64,000 nt of DNA, taken from assembly GCF_018131005.1 (NCBI RefSeq), contig NZ_JAFCJK010000002.1:310001-374000 (forward strand). Reading direction: 5' to 3'. The notes beneath the pieces are model-generated. The model searched no databases. It saw only the letters and a list, made by a program, of their open reading frames with translations, and was not told the DNA's origin. The stretch is from Bradyrhizobium lablabi (GTDB lineage: Bacteria > Pseudomonadota > Alphaproteobacteria > Rhizobiales > Xanthobacteraceae). Shown piece by piece: positions 27,778-36,254 of the stretch; the stretch's first letter is position 1; the number at the start of each line of letters is the position of its first letter. The translations under genes were made by a program, and so were the position numbers.

Positions 27778-28605
27778 TCACGATGAGGAGTGCGCATCTG
27801 GGGGCCACAGTGCCCGGACGATCGCATCGAGCCCGTCCGTCAGCGCGGCAGGGCCAGGCTGCAAAATGATCGCTGACTTGATCTCGACGATACGATCGTT
27901 ACGCACGGCCGGAATTGCGTTCCAGCCATCGCGCTTCCTGATGCGATCGGGCACGACCTTCTTGCCACACCAGGACGCCAGGATCACGTCGGGCGCCGCC
28001 TGACGCACGACGTCGGGCGCGATGATGCGGTCCTTGGCGGCCTTGTGAACGCGCAAATGCGGCAGCGCGTCCTCGCCGCCGGCGACCTCGATTAGCTCGG
28101 ACACCCAGCCGATGCCGCTGATCAGGGGATCGTCCCATTCCTCGAAATAGACTCTTGGCCGCGACGGACGCGGCGTTGCGGCGATCGCCGCAAGCCGCTG
28201 CTCGAGGCCTTGTGCGAGCTGTTCGGCGCTATCAGCGGCACCGACGATCGCGCCGAGGGTGCGGATCATCGAAAAGATACCGGCGAGGTCGCGCTGGTTG
28301 AAGACGTGAGCGGCGACGCCCGCCCTCACCAGATCGGCGACGATAGCAGCCTGTAGGTCGGAAAAGGCGAGCACAAGATCGGGCTCGAGCGCGAGGATCT
28401 TTGGAATATCGGCCGAGATGAAGGCAGAAACCCGCGGCTTCTCGCGGCGGACCTGCGGCGGCCGCACCGCGTAGCCGGACACGCCGACGATCCGGTCCTG
28501 CTCGCCGAGCAGGTACAATGTCTCGACCGTCTCCTCAGTGAGGCAGACGATCCGGCGGGGAGGGAAGTCGCGCATGACCGACGATATGCGGATTGGCCGT
28601 GCCAT
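27778..28605 (-). CDS. BtuF-like substrate-binding domain protein without signal peptide
   Basis: 275 residues. Matches class III periplasmic binding proteins (BtuF, cobalamin): PPRRIVCLTEETVETLYLLG, RVVGV-like IVGVSGYAV, SADIPKILALEPDLVLAF, and ARIYFE-like RVYFEEWDDPLISG. The N-terminus (MARPIRISSVMRDFPPRR) has no hydrophobic segment, so as drawn it stays in the cytoplasm, and no BtuC/BtuD genes are nearby. Cobalamin-binding proteins of this kind are annotated in many rhizobia; role unknown. Convergent with the ArgE-like gene, 4 bases apart. Confidence 0.8.
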   Translation of the reverse strand: MARPIRISSVMRDFPPRRIVCLTEETVETLYLLGEQDRIVGVSGYAVRPPQVRREKPRVSAFISADIPKILALEPDLVLAFSDLQAAIVADLVRAGVAAHVFNQRDLAGIFSMIRTLGAIVGAADSAEQLAQGLEQRLAAIAATPRPSRPRVYFEEWDDPLISGIGWVSELIEVAGGEDALPHLRVHKAAKDRIIAPDVVRQAAPDVILASWCGKKVVPDRIRKRDGWNAIPAVRNDRIVEIKSAIILQPGPAALTDGLDAIVRALWPPDAHSSS

Positions 28606-28713
28606 GTCACGGCGGCGACGTCATCGTCGCCATTACCTCCGACGTCATTGCCGGGCGCAATCGGCCAATCCATCATGCGACGATGTTGGCGAACGGAAAA
28701 TCGGGAGGACTTG

Positions 28714-29112
28714 ATGACGCCGCTTGAGAGGATCCAGTCGATGAAAATGCCGTTCGCGGAACTGAAGGGCGTCGTCTTCACCGAAGCCGACCAGGATCGC
28801 GTGGTCGCCAAGATGGTGGTGCGGCCGGATCTCTGCACGCTCAATCACACCATTCACGGCGGCGCGATCATGGCGCTCGCCGATTCGGTCGGCGCGGCGG
28901 CGACCGTGATCAACCTGCCCGAAGGCGCCAAGGGCACCACGACACTGGAGAGCAAGACCAACTTCATCGGCGGCGCCAGGGAGGGAACCACCGTGACCGC
29001 CACTGCAACGCCAGTTCACCGGGGACGGCGAACCCAAGTCTGGCAAACCCGGCTGGAGACCGAGGACGGCAAGTTGGTGGCCCTCGTCACCCAGACCCAG
29101 ATGGTGCTATGA
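28714..29112 (+). CDS. PaaI-type hotdog thioesterase
   Basis: 132 residues. Hotdog-fold acyl-CoA thioesterase; the signature LNHTIHGGAIMALADSVG (about 47-64) includes the HGG turn and the catalytic aspartate of the PaaI group, with a later TTTLESKTNFIGGAREG strand. Hydrolyses phenylacetyl-CoA or other aryl/acyl-CoA thioesters. The ATG at 28714 has a strong GGGAGGA site 4-5 bases upstream, which decides the start over an in-frame ATG at 28648. Divergent from the BtuF-like gene. Confidence 0.88.
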   Translation: MTPLERIQSMKMPFAELKGVVFTEADQDRVVAKMVVRPDLCTLNHTIHGGAIMALADSVGAAATVINLPEGAKGTTTLESKTNFIGGAREGTTVTATATPVHRGRRTQVWQTRLETEDGKLVALVTQTQMVL

Positions 29113-29251
29113 TAGGGTAATTGGTAGAATCTACAGCCAATTCTATGGGCATTTCAATGAATCCAGATACTTGAATTATATGGTGCGGTGCACAATATAG
29201 AGCGTGTAGGGACTGAACGCCTCCTCGAGGGCTACCACGAGGAGTTATGAA

Positions 29252-29875
29252 ATGAACGATTATTCCCCCCATTCGACGCTCGCCAAGGGCACCGTGCGGA
29301 CGCTGAGCCGGCAGGAAGAGTTACCTCTGCTGCGTGATCATTTGTTGCGTCTGGACCGAGCCAGCCGCCATGACCGCTTTCATGGCTTCATCGACGATGA
29401 CTTTATCCGCCGCTATGCCGAGAAATGCGCCCACGACGGCACGGTCGTCATCGGCTATTTCGAGGACGGCGTCGTCCGTGGCGCGGCTGAGCTGCATCCG
29501 GCGGAGCAGTCACCCGATGCTCAGCCGGAAATCGCCTTCAGCGTCGAGGGCACAGTGCGGCGTAAGGGCGTCGGCAGCATCTTGTTCCGTGAGCTGATCG
29601 CCGAGGCGCGCGCCAGGGGCTACACATCATTGCGCATCACTACCGGCGCGCAGAACGACGCGATGCGGGCACTCGCCAGCAAATTTGGCGCGCATCTGAC
29701 CTTCCGTCACGGCGAGTCGACGGGCAGCATCGACCTGACCAAGTACAGCCAGCGCGAACCAGCGTCGGCCATGTTGCCGGTTTCGCCGATCGAGGCCGCG
29801 CGCACGATCGTCAGCATGAATCGCGCCTATTGGCGGATGCTGATCCAGATGTCGGGCTGGGGTCGCGCCGCGTAA
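29252..29875 (+). CDS. GNAT family N-acetyltransferase
   Basis: 207 residues. The acetyl-CoA-binding loop is in VEGTVRRKGVGSILFRELI (about 107-125) after a strand with AQPEIAFSV; later YTSLRITTGAQNDAMRALA is motif B. The substrate is unknown. The ATG has a GAGGAG site 7-8 bases upstream. The 139 bases before it are markedly AT-richer than neighbouring DNA, fitting a promoter region. A symmetrical terminator follows at 29893. Confidence 0.85.
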   Translation: MNDYSPHSTLAKGTVRTLSRQEELPLLRDHLLRLDRASRHDRFHGFIDDDFIRRYAEKCAHDGTVVIGYFEDGVVRGAAELHPAEQSPDAQPEIAFSVEGTVRRKGVGSILFRELIAEARARGYTSLRITTGAQNDAMRALASKFGAHLTFRHGESTGSIDLTKYSQREPASAMLPVSPIEAARTIVSMNRAYWRMLIQMSGWGRAA

Positions 29876-29892
29876 GCCAACGGCCACGAGGA

Positions 29893-29921
29893 AAGGGCAA
29901 TTCGCTCGATGAATTGCCCTT
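29893..29921. terminator. Bidirectional terminator hairpin
   Basis: Perfect 11-base arms AAGGGCAATTC and GAATTGCCCTT with a 7-base loop, between the convergent GNAT gene (ends 29875) and the 102-residue gene (ends 29930). Short A and T runs on each side suit both directions. Confidence 0.7.
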
Positions 29922-29929
29922 CTTCGATC

Positions 29930-30238
29930 TCAGGTGCCGGTGCGCTTGTCGATCGCGAAGCGGCGGACCGCGCGGCGCTCGACCACTACTGAGCGCTGCG
30001 CGCCCTGTTCGCCCGCGATCACGCGAGTGGCGATGCCGGTGCGCGCACTGACTCGGGCAGTCTTCTTCACCTCGGCCAACACGTCTTCGTAGGGAAGGCC
30101 CATAAGTGCAGAGGCGATCTCGGCCTGGGCCTCAACATCGTCGGTGATGCCGACCGCAGCGAAGATTGCTTCCTCGAGCGTCGGCGGGTCATGCCGCACG
30201 CGTCGGGTGCCATACTTGGTGTTCCAGTCTCCGCTCAT
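29930..30238 (-). CDS. Conserved hypothetical protein, 102 residues
   Basis: Soluble protein starting MSGDWNTKYGTRRVRHDPP, with helices around TLEEAIFAAVGITDDVEAQ and IASALMGLPYEDVLAEVKK and a basic C-terminal half (VVVERRAVRRFAIDKRTGT). No membrane segment or known motif. Composition and codon use match its neighbours, so it is likely a real gene. Function unknown. Confidence 0.68.
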   Translation of the reverse strand: MSGDWNTKYGTRRVRHDPPTLEEAIFAAVGITDDVEAQAEIASALMGLPYEDVLAEVKKTARVSARTGIATRVIAGEQGAQRSVVVERRAVRRFAIDKRTGT

Positions 30239-30326
30239 CGTCGCCTCGATTCTGATAGCGAGAGATAACTATGCGCCCTCATGTTGCATTGCAATATGAA
30301 AGTGTTATGGCAATCCAGCCATGCAC

Positions 30327-30626
30327 CTAGAATCTCTCGACCTTGTGAGCATCGTAGACTTCGATGGTGGTCGCGACCGCTGTCAGCAACCGTAATGCGC
30401 GGACAAATTCTCGCGAGGCCGGCACGGCGAAATGTGACTCCAGCGCCGCACGATCGGCCCATTGCTCGAAAAACACCAGCCGGAGCGGGTTCTCGCAGTC
30501 GATATGGACGGCGTGCGAGAGGCAGCCAGGTTCGGTGCGTGAACGGCGCACGTGTTCGAGGGCGAGCCGCCGCATCTCGTCAAAGGTGTCGGGGCGGGCG
30601 GTCGCGCTACCGGTGACGACGATCAT
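30327..30626 (-). CDS. Antibiotic-biosynthesis-monooxygenase-like (ABM) protein
   Basis: 99 residues, the size of the small ferredoxin-like ABM fold. Pattern: MIVVTGSATARPDTFDEMRR, then RSRTEPGCLSHAVHID and LRLVFFEQWADRAALESHF, the typical second half with the aromatic strand and FEQW-type turn. Such proteins include quinol monooxygenases (YgiN) and heme-degrading enzymes; specificity is not evident. It lies 22 bases downstream of the PD-(D/E)XK gene and is probably in the same operon. Confidence 0.82.
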   Translation of the reverse strand: MIVVTGSATARPDTFDEMRRLALEHVRRSRTEPGCLSHAVHIDCENPLRLVFFEQWADRAALESHFAVPASREFVRALRLLTAVATTIEVYDAHKVERF

Positions 30627-30648
30627 GCGGTTCTCCCGATGCCGATTC

Positions 30649-31335
30649 TCAAGGTGGCGCCTCGGTTGCGCCCGAAAAGGCGATGGATTGCTGCGGCCAG
30701 CGCATCAGCGCCGCGCGTCCGGCATCTGTCAGCACATAAATGCCGCGCTCCGCGCGATCGAACCAACCATAGACGTTGTGCAGAAGGATCTTGCCGGCAT
30801 CGGGGATATCGGTACGGAGGTCGCGCACCCGGCGCGGACCATCCGACAGCGCCGAGGCGCAGGCGAGCGCCTGCTGGCGATAGGCGGTCATGATCGGTGC
30901 GCGAGTCGAGCCGCCCATCACAGGATCGCCCTTGCGCTTTTGATGCTCAGCGATCAAGCGCGAGCGCTTCCTGGGATTGCGGCGCGGCGCCGCGGTTGGC
31001 GGTTTCACCAGCACTTCGACATCGCCGGTATTGTTGACGCCGAGCATGCCGAAACCAAGCCGGCGGCATAAATTGCGGTAGCGCGCATCGCTCTCGCGGC
31101 CTTTGCCGCGGGTCGATATCTTTGCAGCAATCCAGACCTCGTCAGCGGCGCCGGCGCGATCGACCGCCTGGAGGATCAGTTCCAGATTGAAGGCGAGCTT
31201 GAGTTCCCCGATCACCACGAGCGGCGGATTGTCGGCGTTGAGCGCAACGAGGTCGCAGCCGCCGATTTCCCCCTTGACCGTGAAGCCGAGCTTTTCCAGG
31301 AAGCGTTTGACGGGCAGATAAAGCGCGGTTTCCAA
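30649..31335 (-). CDS. PD-(D/E)XK phosphodiesterase-like protein (DUF2161 type)
   Basis: 228 residues. The nuclease-like core is at the start: KRFLEKLGFTVKGEIGGCDLVAL (here seen as EIGGCDLVAL) followed by VVIGELKLAFNLELILQA, giving the E, D and ExK residues of the PD-(D/E)XK fold. A basic linker (AAPRRNPRKRSR, about 114-125) leads to a winged-helix-like C-terminal half (SDGPRRVRDLRTDIP, VYGWFDRAERGIYVLT). Family role is unknown; it is not next to a methylase or other restriction partner. Confidence 0.8.
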   Translation of the reverse strand: METALYLPVKRFLEKLGFTVKGEIGGCDLVALNADNPPLVVIGELKLAFNLELILQAVDRAGAADEVWIAAKISTRGKGRESDARYRNLCRRLGFGMLGVNNTGDVEVLVKPPTAAPRRNPRKRSRLIAEHQKRKGDPVMGGSTRAPIMTAYRQQALACASALSDGPRRVRDLRTDIPDAGKILLHNVYGWFDRAERGIYVLTDAGRAALMRWPQQSIAFSGATEAPP

Positions 31336-31412
31336 CGGGGTGCTCCGGCGGCGTTCAGCCGCGACTCATTGCGCGCAGCATAGCGCGGATCGGAAAAGCC
31401 CGGCGTATTGAT

Positions 31413-32093
31413 CTAAACGCGCCCGTTGACCGGCAGCAGCGCGCCGGTGACGGCGGACGCGGCGTCGCTGGCGAGGAACAGGATGACATCGGCGAGTTCC
31501 TTCGGCTTCACCCATTTCGAGACATCGGCCGTCGGCATGCTGCTGCGATTGGCCGCCGTGTCGATGATCGACGGCAGCACCGCATTGACGGTGACCTTGC
31601 CCTTGAGCTCGGCGGCGAGCGCCTCCGTCAGGCGGTGCACGCCGGCCTTCGAGGCGGCATAGGGGCCCATGCCGGCACCGGCCTGCAGCGCCCCCATCGC
31701 GCCGATGTTGACGATGCGAGCGGCGCTGGATGCGGTGAGATGCGGGATCGCCGCGCGCGAGGCGTTCAGCGCGGTCATCACGTTGAGCGCGTAGATGCGC
31801 TGCCAGGACTTGGGATCGCCGTCCGCGACCGTCTCGAAGACAAAGCCGCCGGCGATGTTGACCAGCGCGTCGAGCCGCCCGAAATGCGCGGCTGCCTTGT
31901 CAATTGCAGCCGTGGCCTGCGCGGTATCGGTGAGATCGATACCGCCGAGCTCGACATGATCAGGCGTAGCAGGAAGTTGCGAGGCGGCATGATCGATGGC
32001 GGCTACGCGTGCGCCGCGCGCCCGAGCTTCCTCAACCACCACCTTGCCGAGCGCGCCGAGGGCGCCGGTGATGACGATGACTTTTCCATTCAT
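31413..32093 (-). CDS. SDR family oxidoreductase
   Basis: 226 residues. Classical short-chain dehydrogenase: nucleotide loop TGALGALGKVV (about 9-19), NIAGG near 83, catalytic tyrosine and lysine in YAASK (about 149-153). NAD(P)H-dependent reduction or oxidation of an unknown alcohol/carbonyl. Its C-terminus ends SAVTGALLPVNGRV, as usual for the family. No linked pathway genes. Confidence 0.88.
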   Translation of the reverse strand: MNGKVIVITGALGALGKVVVEEARARGARVAAIDHAASQLPATPDHVELGGIDLTDTAQATAAIDKAAAHFGRLDALVNIAGGFVFETVADGDPKSWQRIYALNVMTALNASRAAIPHLTASSAARIVNIGAMGALQAGAGMGPYAASKAGVHRLTEALAAELKGKVTVNAVLPSIIDTAANRSSMPTADVSKWVKPKELADVILFLASDAASAVTGALLPVNGRV

Positions 32094-32212
32094 CAGGTAC
32101 CTCCGTGAAGGCCAGGGCCGTCAGCGGCCACTATCATCATGCGGATTTCATTTGCAATGCCGCGGCTTTGGCCTTCCTACTGCGAGCGTTCGTAAATTCA
32201 TTCGCGTAGAGG

Positions 32213-32914
32213 ATGTTTGCCATGCCCGACCCGAGGCCGTGCGAAACTCATCTCGACGTCTTTAAATTCGAACACAGGATGCGGCATTTCAAGACAGCGC
32301 TTGATAGCCAACGCAAGGTCAAGATCGTCGCCTTTGGATCGTCGTCGACGGCGGGCGCCGATAACATCCTGCCATACCCGCCGCGACTCGAGATGCTGTT
32401 GCGGCAACGTTTCTACGGCCGGATGATTGACGTGATCAACCGTGGGATCGGCGGGCAGGAGGCACCGGAAGAGTTGTCGCGGATCGAGTCTGACGTCATT
32501 GCCGAGGCACCGGTTCTGACGATCTGGCAGGTCGGCACCAACGCGGTCTACAAGAACTACAACGTCGACGAAGTCCGAGCTGCGATTACGGCAGGGATCG
32601 ACTTGCTTACGCGGCTCCCGATGGATGTTGTGTTGATGGATGCCCAGTACACGGAGGCGATCGTCGGGCCGCCCGACAAGCTCAAGCTCGCCAACACGAT
32701 CATGTCGATCATTTCGGAGATCGCCATCAAGAAGAAGGTCAACCTGTTCCGCCGCTTTGCTCTGATGAAGCGCTGGGTCGACGACAAGATCCCGCTCGCC
32801 GAACTCGATGACGGCGCGCCCGAGCATCTTCACACCAGCGAATGGGCGACCAATTGCCTGACCCAGGCGTTGGCCGGCGCAACGATTGAGGCGATCGAGA
32901 TCGAGGATGTGTAG
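32213..32914 (+). CDS. SGNH/GDSL-type hydrolase
   Basis: 233 residues, no signal peptide, so cytoplasmic as drawn. Block I with the catalytic serine is KIVAFGSSSTAGAD (about 37-50), block II glycine in VINRGIGGQEAPE, block III asparagine in IWQVGTNAVY and block V histidine in APEHLHTSEWATN. Esterase or lipase of unknown substrate. Starts at 32213 or 32222 (MPDPRPCET) are both possible; the ribosome site AGAGGA fits the first. Confidence 0.85.
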   Translation: MFAMPDPRPCETHLDVFKFEHRMRHFKTALDSQRKVKIVAFGSSSTAGADNILPYPPRLEMLLRQRFYGRMIDVINRGIGGQEAPEELSRIESDVIAEAPVLTIWQVGTNAVYKNYNVDEVRAAITAGIDLLTRLPMDVVLMDAQYTEAIVGPPDKLKLANTIMSIISEIAIKKKVNLFRRFALMKRWVDDKIPLAELDDGAPEHLHTSEWATNCLTQALAGATIEAIEIEDV

Positions 32915-33013
32915 GGACAGGTCGAAATCGCTAAAATTTGCGATAATTCCGTAAGTCGATTGCAGAACCCCATCAGGTAGAAGCGGGCCATTACTAGGCA
33001 TGGGGCTTTTGCT

Positions 33014-33211
33014 ATGGGATATCTTCCGGATCACGGTTTGCCGCTCGTTCAGCTCAAGGAGCAGCGGCGCGACCTTGTCGTTGCCTTGCAGAACCGCACC
33101 GGACCGGTGAGTAGCTGGGAATTGATGCAGATCGCCGCGATCCAGCAGGCGATTTCGGCCTTCGAGGACGTCATTGCCGATCTCGACGCCGAGCTGGAAG
33201 CAGCAGCCTGA
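33014..33211 (+). CDS. Small helical hypothetical protein, 65 residues
   Basis: MGYLPDHGLPLVQLKEQRRD and then a nearly continuous helix (ALQNRTGPVSSWELMQIAAI, QQAISAFEDVIADLDAELEA) with heptad-like spacing, suggesting a short coiled coil. The frame ends just before the convergent phosphatase gene at 33239. Not recognised as a named family. Confidence 0.55.
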   Translation: MGYLPDHGLPLVQLKEQRRDLVVALQNRTGPVSSWELMQIAAIQQAISAFEDVIADLDAELEAAA

Positions 33212-33238
33212 CGCCTGCAACCAGCGAAGCTGGATCGA

Positions 33239-33985
33239 TCAGGCCTGCAGATAGCGCCCTTCGAGCGCGTTGCGCTCGGCCCGTCCGAGCCCCAGGCCAT
33301 CGCGAAAATAGCTGTCGAGATCGCCGTAGTCGGCCTCGATCGCCTCGAAGGCCGCGCCAAGGAATGCCGCCTGCACGGTGCCAAGCACCTGCTTGACGTC
33401 GTCAGGCAGGTCACTGCTCGCGGACGGGTCGCGCTTATAGAACTGGTTGGTCAAGAGGTAATCCTCTGAAATCACCTCGTCGGGCACGCCGAGCGCGTGC
33501 AGGATCAGTGCGCAGGCGAAGCCGGTGCGATCCTTGCCGGCGGTGCAGTGGATGACGAGCGGCGCGTGGTCTTCGAGCAGATGGGCAAACAGAGTGCGAT
33601 AGCGTGGCGTGTTCTCCTGGACATAGCCGCGGTAGGAATCCCGCATCACTTCAACCGCGTCCGCGCTTGATGGCGGCCGGCCGCCGGCAGCAATGGCGCG
33701 CAAGGCCGCCACCACAGTCGGCTCGACGGGCAACGAGTGCACGGTGATGTCGGCAAGGCCGCACAGTGCATCGGCGCGTTCGACAACGCCGCGAAAATCG
33801 AATGCGCTTCTCACCCCGAGGCTGCGAACCACCGCGACGTCGTCGGCGGTGAGGTGGCCGAGATGGTTGGAGCGGAAAATCTGCCGCCAGCGCACACTGC
33901 GGCCGTCGCGGGTCGGGTAGCCGCCGAGATCGCGGAAATTGCTTGCTCCCAAAAGATTGAGATGGCGGGCCGGGGCTTCGTGCAT
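33239..33985 (-). CDS. Tyrosine/dual-specificity protein phosphatase family
   Basis: 248 residues. The phosphatase loop is VIHCTAGKDRTGFACAL (CxxGxxR, about 149-165), preceded by NFRDLGGYPTRDGRSVRWRQ, the start common to the bacterial PTPLP/Mycobacterium PtpB-like group. These remove phosphate from phosphotyrosine or phosphoinositides. C-terminal EDYLLTNQFY and DSYFRDGLGL also fit the group. Divergent from the MliC-like gene. Confidence 0.9.
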   Translation of the reverse strand: MHEAPARHLNLLGASNFRDLGGYPTRDGRSVRWRQIFRSNHLGHLTADDVAVVRSLGVRSAFDFRGVVERADALCGLADITVHSLPVEPTVVAALRAIAAGGRPPSSADAVEVMRDSYRGYVQENTPRYRTLFAHLLEDHAPLVIHCTAGKDRTGFACALILHALGVPDEVISEDYLLTNQFYKRDPSASSDLPDDVKQVLGTVQAAFLGAAFEAIEADYGDLDSYFRDGLGLGRAERNALEGRYLQA

Positions 33986-34062
33986 CGGACAGACCTGCGT
34001 GGCTGATTATGTCGTGTGGGCGCTGCGGATGACTGGTATAACCGCCCAGCCAGGGGGACAGT

Positions 34063-34371
34063 ATGCATTATCGTCAGATCACCATTCTTGTGGGCACAGC
34101 TCTTTCCGTAGCCTTCGGTGCGTCAGCCGCGTCGGCGCAAACGTTCCAGAACTACCGCTGCGCCGACGGCACGCAGTTCATCGCGGCGTTTTACCAGTAT
34201 GATGCGCGCGCCCATCTGCAACTTGATGGCAAGGCGGTGACATTGAAGAAGCGCTTCTCGTTGTCTGGATCGCGCTACTCGGGCAACGGCGTCACCCTCA
34301 TCATCACCAAGGCCGGATTGACTTCGCTCAAGCACGCCCGACGGGCGGCCACGGCCTGCAGTTCGACATGA
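34063..34371 (+). CDS. Exported MliC-like protein
   Basis: 102 residues: signal peptide about 1-27 (VGTALSVAFGASAASAQ) and a compact beta domain beginning YRCADGTQFIAAFY, then HLQLDGKAVTLKKR and SGSRYSGNGVTLIIT, ending with a second cysteine (TACSST). This is the layout of MliC-type inhibitors of C-type lysozyme (YxCxDG ... sGxrYs ... kG). There is no lipobox cysteine, so it is periplasmic rather than a lipoprotein. Function as a lysozyme inhibitor is inference. Confidence 0.65.
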   Translation: MHYRQITILVGTALSVAFGASAASAQTFQNYRCADGTQFIAAFYQYDARAHLQLDGKAVTLKKRFSLSGSRYSGNGVTLIITKAGLTSLKHARRAATACSST

Positions 34372-34403
34372 AAAAAGGGCCGAAACTTTCCGTTCCGACC
34401 CTT
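34371..34403 (-). terminator. Intrinsic terminator of the gstI-like gene
   Basis: On the minus strand: AAGGGTCGGAA, 7-base loop, TTTCGGCCCTT, then a run of T. The stem has 11 pairs including two G-U pairs. It lies 61 bases after the gstI-like stop, immediately beside the stop of the convergent MliC-like gene. Confidence 0.65.
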
Positions 34404-34464
34404 CCTTACTGTCCCGATGCCGCTTGATGCCTGGCGTTCATCGCGTCTCCAAATTGCGCCGGCA

Positions 34465-34662
34465 TCAATGATCCTGTCCCCGATTGGCATCGTCGATCGC
34501 TGCCTGATGGTACCAGCTATCGCTGCAACTCGCGGTCTCGACTTGTGCCGCAAGCTCGAGTGCTGTCCGCTCGCTATAGGGACGTCCCCCGAGAGCCGCG
34601 CGGCCGCCGGATGGGAATTGATAGATCTTGGCGGATCCCTGGTTTAGGCCCGAAGTAATCAT
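34465..34662 (-). CDS. gstI: GstI-like glutamine synthetase II regulator (DUF2735)
   Basis: 65 residues with SAKIYQFPSGGRAALGGRP near the start and SCSDSWYHQAAIDDANRGQD at the end (residues 46-64), the two blocks that define DUF2735. From the literature I recall GstI of Rhizobium leguminosarum as a peptide of about this size, encoded divergently from glnII, that lowers glnII translation. Here the gene is also divergent from glnII, with 544 bases between. It has a strong AAGGAGA ribosome site and its own terminator. The assignment rests on size, motif and position; no experiment in this organism is implied. Confidence 0.72.
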   Translation of the reverse strand: MITSGLNQGSAKIYQFPSGGRAALGGRPYSERTALELAAQVETASCSDSWYHQAAIDDANRGQDH

Positions 34663-35206
34663 GTGAAGTCTCCTTAACGGACGCGGATCTCCATAGTGCG
34701 CCCGACTTGTTCGCCCGTGGTTACCAATTTCGGTATCGGCCGGGACTTTTCGAGACGCAAGCAGGGGCAGCTTGATTAGGAAACGGTCATATTCTGGCTA
34801 ATTCATAGGCAATTTTGCGCCTGCCTTCCGAGAGGCAGCATGCGGATGGTCAACGCTCGGCCCTGACGGTTGGTTGCGAAGATCCGCCTCCCGGAACGCA
34901 AATCGTCGGCTGCCACTGCCTCGGCTTTGGTCGGAGGTAAGGTCCAGGAGCCGGACTGCTGGAGAATCGGGCGCTTCAAGGCTGCAACGCGCCAATTTCG
35001 GCTGCCTGGGGCGCATGCCAGCCGCGCTGCTTTGTCGCAGCAAAAAATGCAGTGCCGTCGCGGGCGTCCATCGGGTGGGTGGGTGCCGCAGTGCAGCGGC
35101 TGGCATTTTAATTGCTTGGCGAGAATCGGCCGACGGTGGCCGGGTACGTGCGGCACCAACCGGCTTTGGTTTCCGCACGTTTTTGCATCATCAACAGAGA
35201 GGCTAA
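34663..35206. other. Divergent regulatory region between gstI and glnII
   Basis: 544 bases carrying the promoters of two divergent nitrogen genes. The sigma-54 element of glnII is at 35101-35116. I could not point to a clear NtrC site (GCAC...GTGC type) or to the gstI promoter by eye. Open frames in this stretch are long but arginine-rich and start poorly, so I treat them as chance. Confidence 0.6.
35101..35116 (+). promoter_or_regulatory. Sigma-54 promoter of glnII
   Basis: TGGCAT, five bases (TTTAA), TTGCT: full agreement with the TGGCAY-N5-TTGCW form, with GG and GC exactly ten bases apart. It would start transcription near 35127, about 80 bases before the glnII ATG. glnII in Bradyrhizobium is known to be NtrC- and sigma-54-dependent, which agrees. 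Confidence 0.82.
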
Positions 35207-36241
35207 ATGACCAAGTACAAGCTCGAGTATATCTGGCTCGACGGATATACGCCGACACCGAATCTGCGCGGCAAGACGCAGATCAAGGAATACGCATCGT
35301 TTCCGACGCTCGAGCAGTTACCGCTTTGGGGATTCGATGGTTCGTCGACCCAGCAGGCCGAGGGCCACAGCTCCGACTGCGTGCTGAAGCCGGTCGCAGT
35401 GTATCCGGACGCCGCACGCGAGAACGGCGCGTTGGTGATGTGCGAAGTCATGATGCCCGATGGCAAAACGCCCCATCCCTCGAACAAGCGCGCGACCATC
35501 CTCGATGACGCCGACGCCTGGTTCGGCTTTGAGCAGGAATACTTCTTCTACATGGACGGCCGCCCGCTGGGCTTCCCCTCGTCCGGTTATCCGGCGCCGC
35601 AGGGCCCGTACTACACCGGCGTCGGCTACAGGAACGTCGGCGCCGTCGCCCGCAAAATCGTGGAAGAGCATCTCAACCTTTGCCTCGCCGCCGGCATCAA
35701 CCACGAAGGCATCAACGCCGAAGTGGCGAAGGGCCAGTGGGAATTCCAGATCTTCGGCAAGGGCTCCAAGACCGCCGCTGACCAGATGTGGATGGCACGC
35801 TACCTGATGCTGCGCCTCACCGAGAGCTACGGCATCGACATCGAATTCCATTGCAAGCCGCTTGGCGACACCGACTGGAACGGCTCCGGCATGCACGCCA
35901 ACTTCTCGACCAAGTACATGCGCGAAGTCGGCGGCAAGGAGTATTTCGAGAAGCTGATGGATGCCTTCAAGGCCAACCGCGCCGACCACATCGCGGTCTA
36001 CGGTCCCGACAACCACATGCGCTTGACCGGCAAGCACGAGACGGCGTCGATCGACACCTTCTCGTATGGCGTGGCCGACCGCGGCGCCTCGATCCGCGTT
36101 CCGCACTCCTTCGTCAACAACGGCTACAAGGGCTATCTGGAAGATCGCCGCCCGAACTCGCAGGGCGACCCCTACCAGATCGCGTCGCAGATCCTGAAGA
36201 CGATCTCGCAGGTTCCAACCGGCGCCAAGGCCGCAGCGTAA
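35207..36241 (+). CDS. glnII: Glutamine synthetase II (eukaryote-like)
   Basis: 344 residues, the short GSII type of rhizobia and actinomycetes, forming glutamine from glutamate, ammonia and ATP. It starts MTKYKLEYIWLDGYTPTPNL, with the beta-grasp region, WGFDGSSTQQAEG, the catalytic WFGFEQEYFFY, the NHEGINAEVAKGQWEFQ stretch and NGSGMHANFSTKYM (ATP and glutamate binding). It lacks the adenylylation tyrosine loop of GSI, so control is by transcription (sigma-54 promoter at 35101) and possibly by the divergent gstI product. AGAGAGG ribosome site 4 bases before the ATG. Terminator at 36285. Confidence 0.97.
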   Translation: MTKYKLEYIWLDGYTPTPNLRGKTQIKEYASFPTLEQLPLWGFDGSSTQQAEGHSSDCVLKPVAVYPDAARENGALVMCEVMMPDGKTPHPSNKRATILDDADAWFGFEQEYFFYMDGRPLGFPSSGYPAPQGPYYTGVGYRNVGAVARKIVEEHLNLCLAAGINHEGINAEVAKGQWEFQIFGKGSKTAADQMWMARYLMLRLTESYGIDIEFHCKPLGDTDWNGSGMHANFSTKYMREVGGKEYFEKLMDAFKANRADHIAVYGPDNHMRLTGKHETASIDTFSYGVADRGASIRVPHSFVNNGYKGYLEDRRPNSQGDPYQIASQILKTISQVPTGAKAAA

Positions 36242-36254
36242 GACACCAACCAAA

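Noticed and set aside
30649..31335. PD-(D/E)XK protein considered as a restriction or defence nuclease
   Set aside because: No methyltransferase, specificity subunit, ATPase or mobile-element context; the DUF2161-type layout is a housekeeping-like orphan.
34720..35206. Overlapping open frames on both strands between gstI and glnII
   Set aside because: They are rich in Arg, Ala and Pro, have no ribosome sites and span the sigma-54 promoter; no family resemblance.
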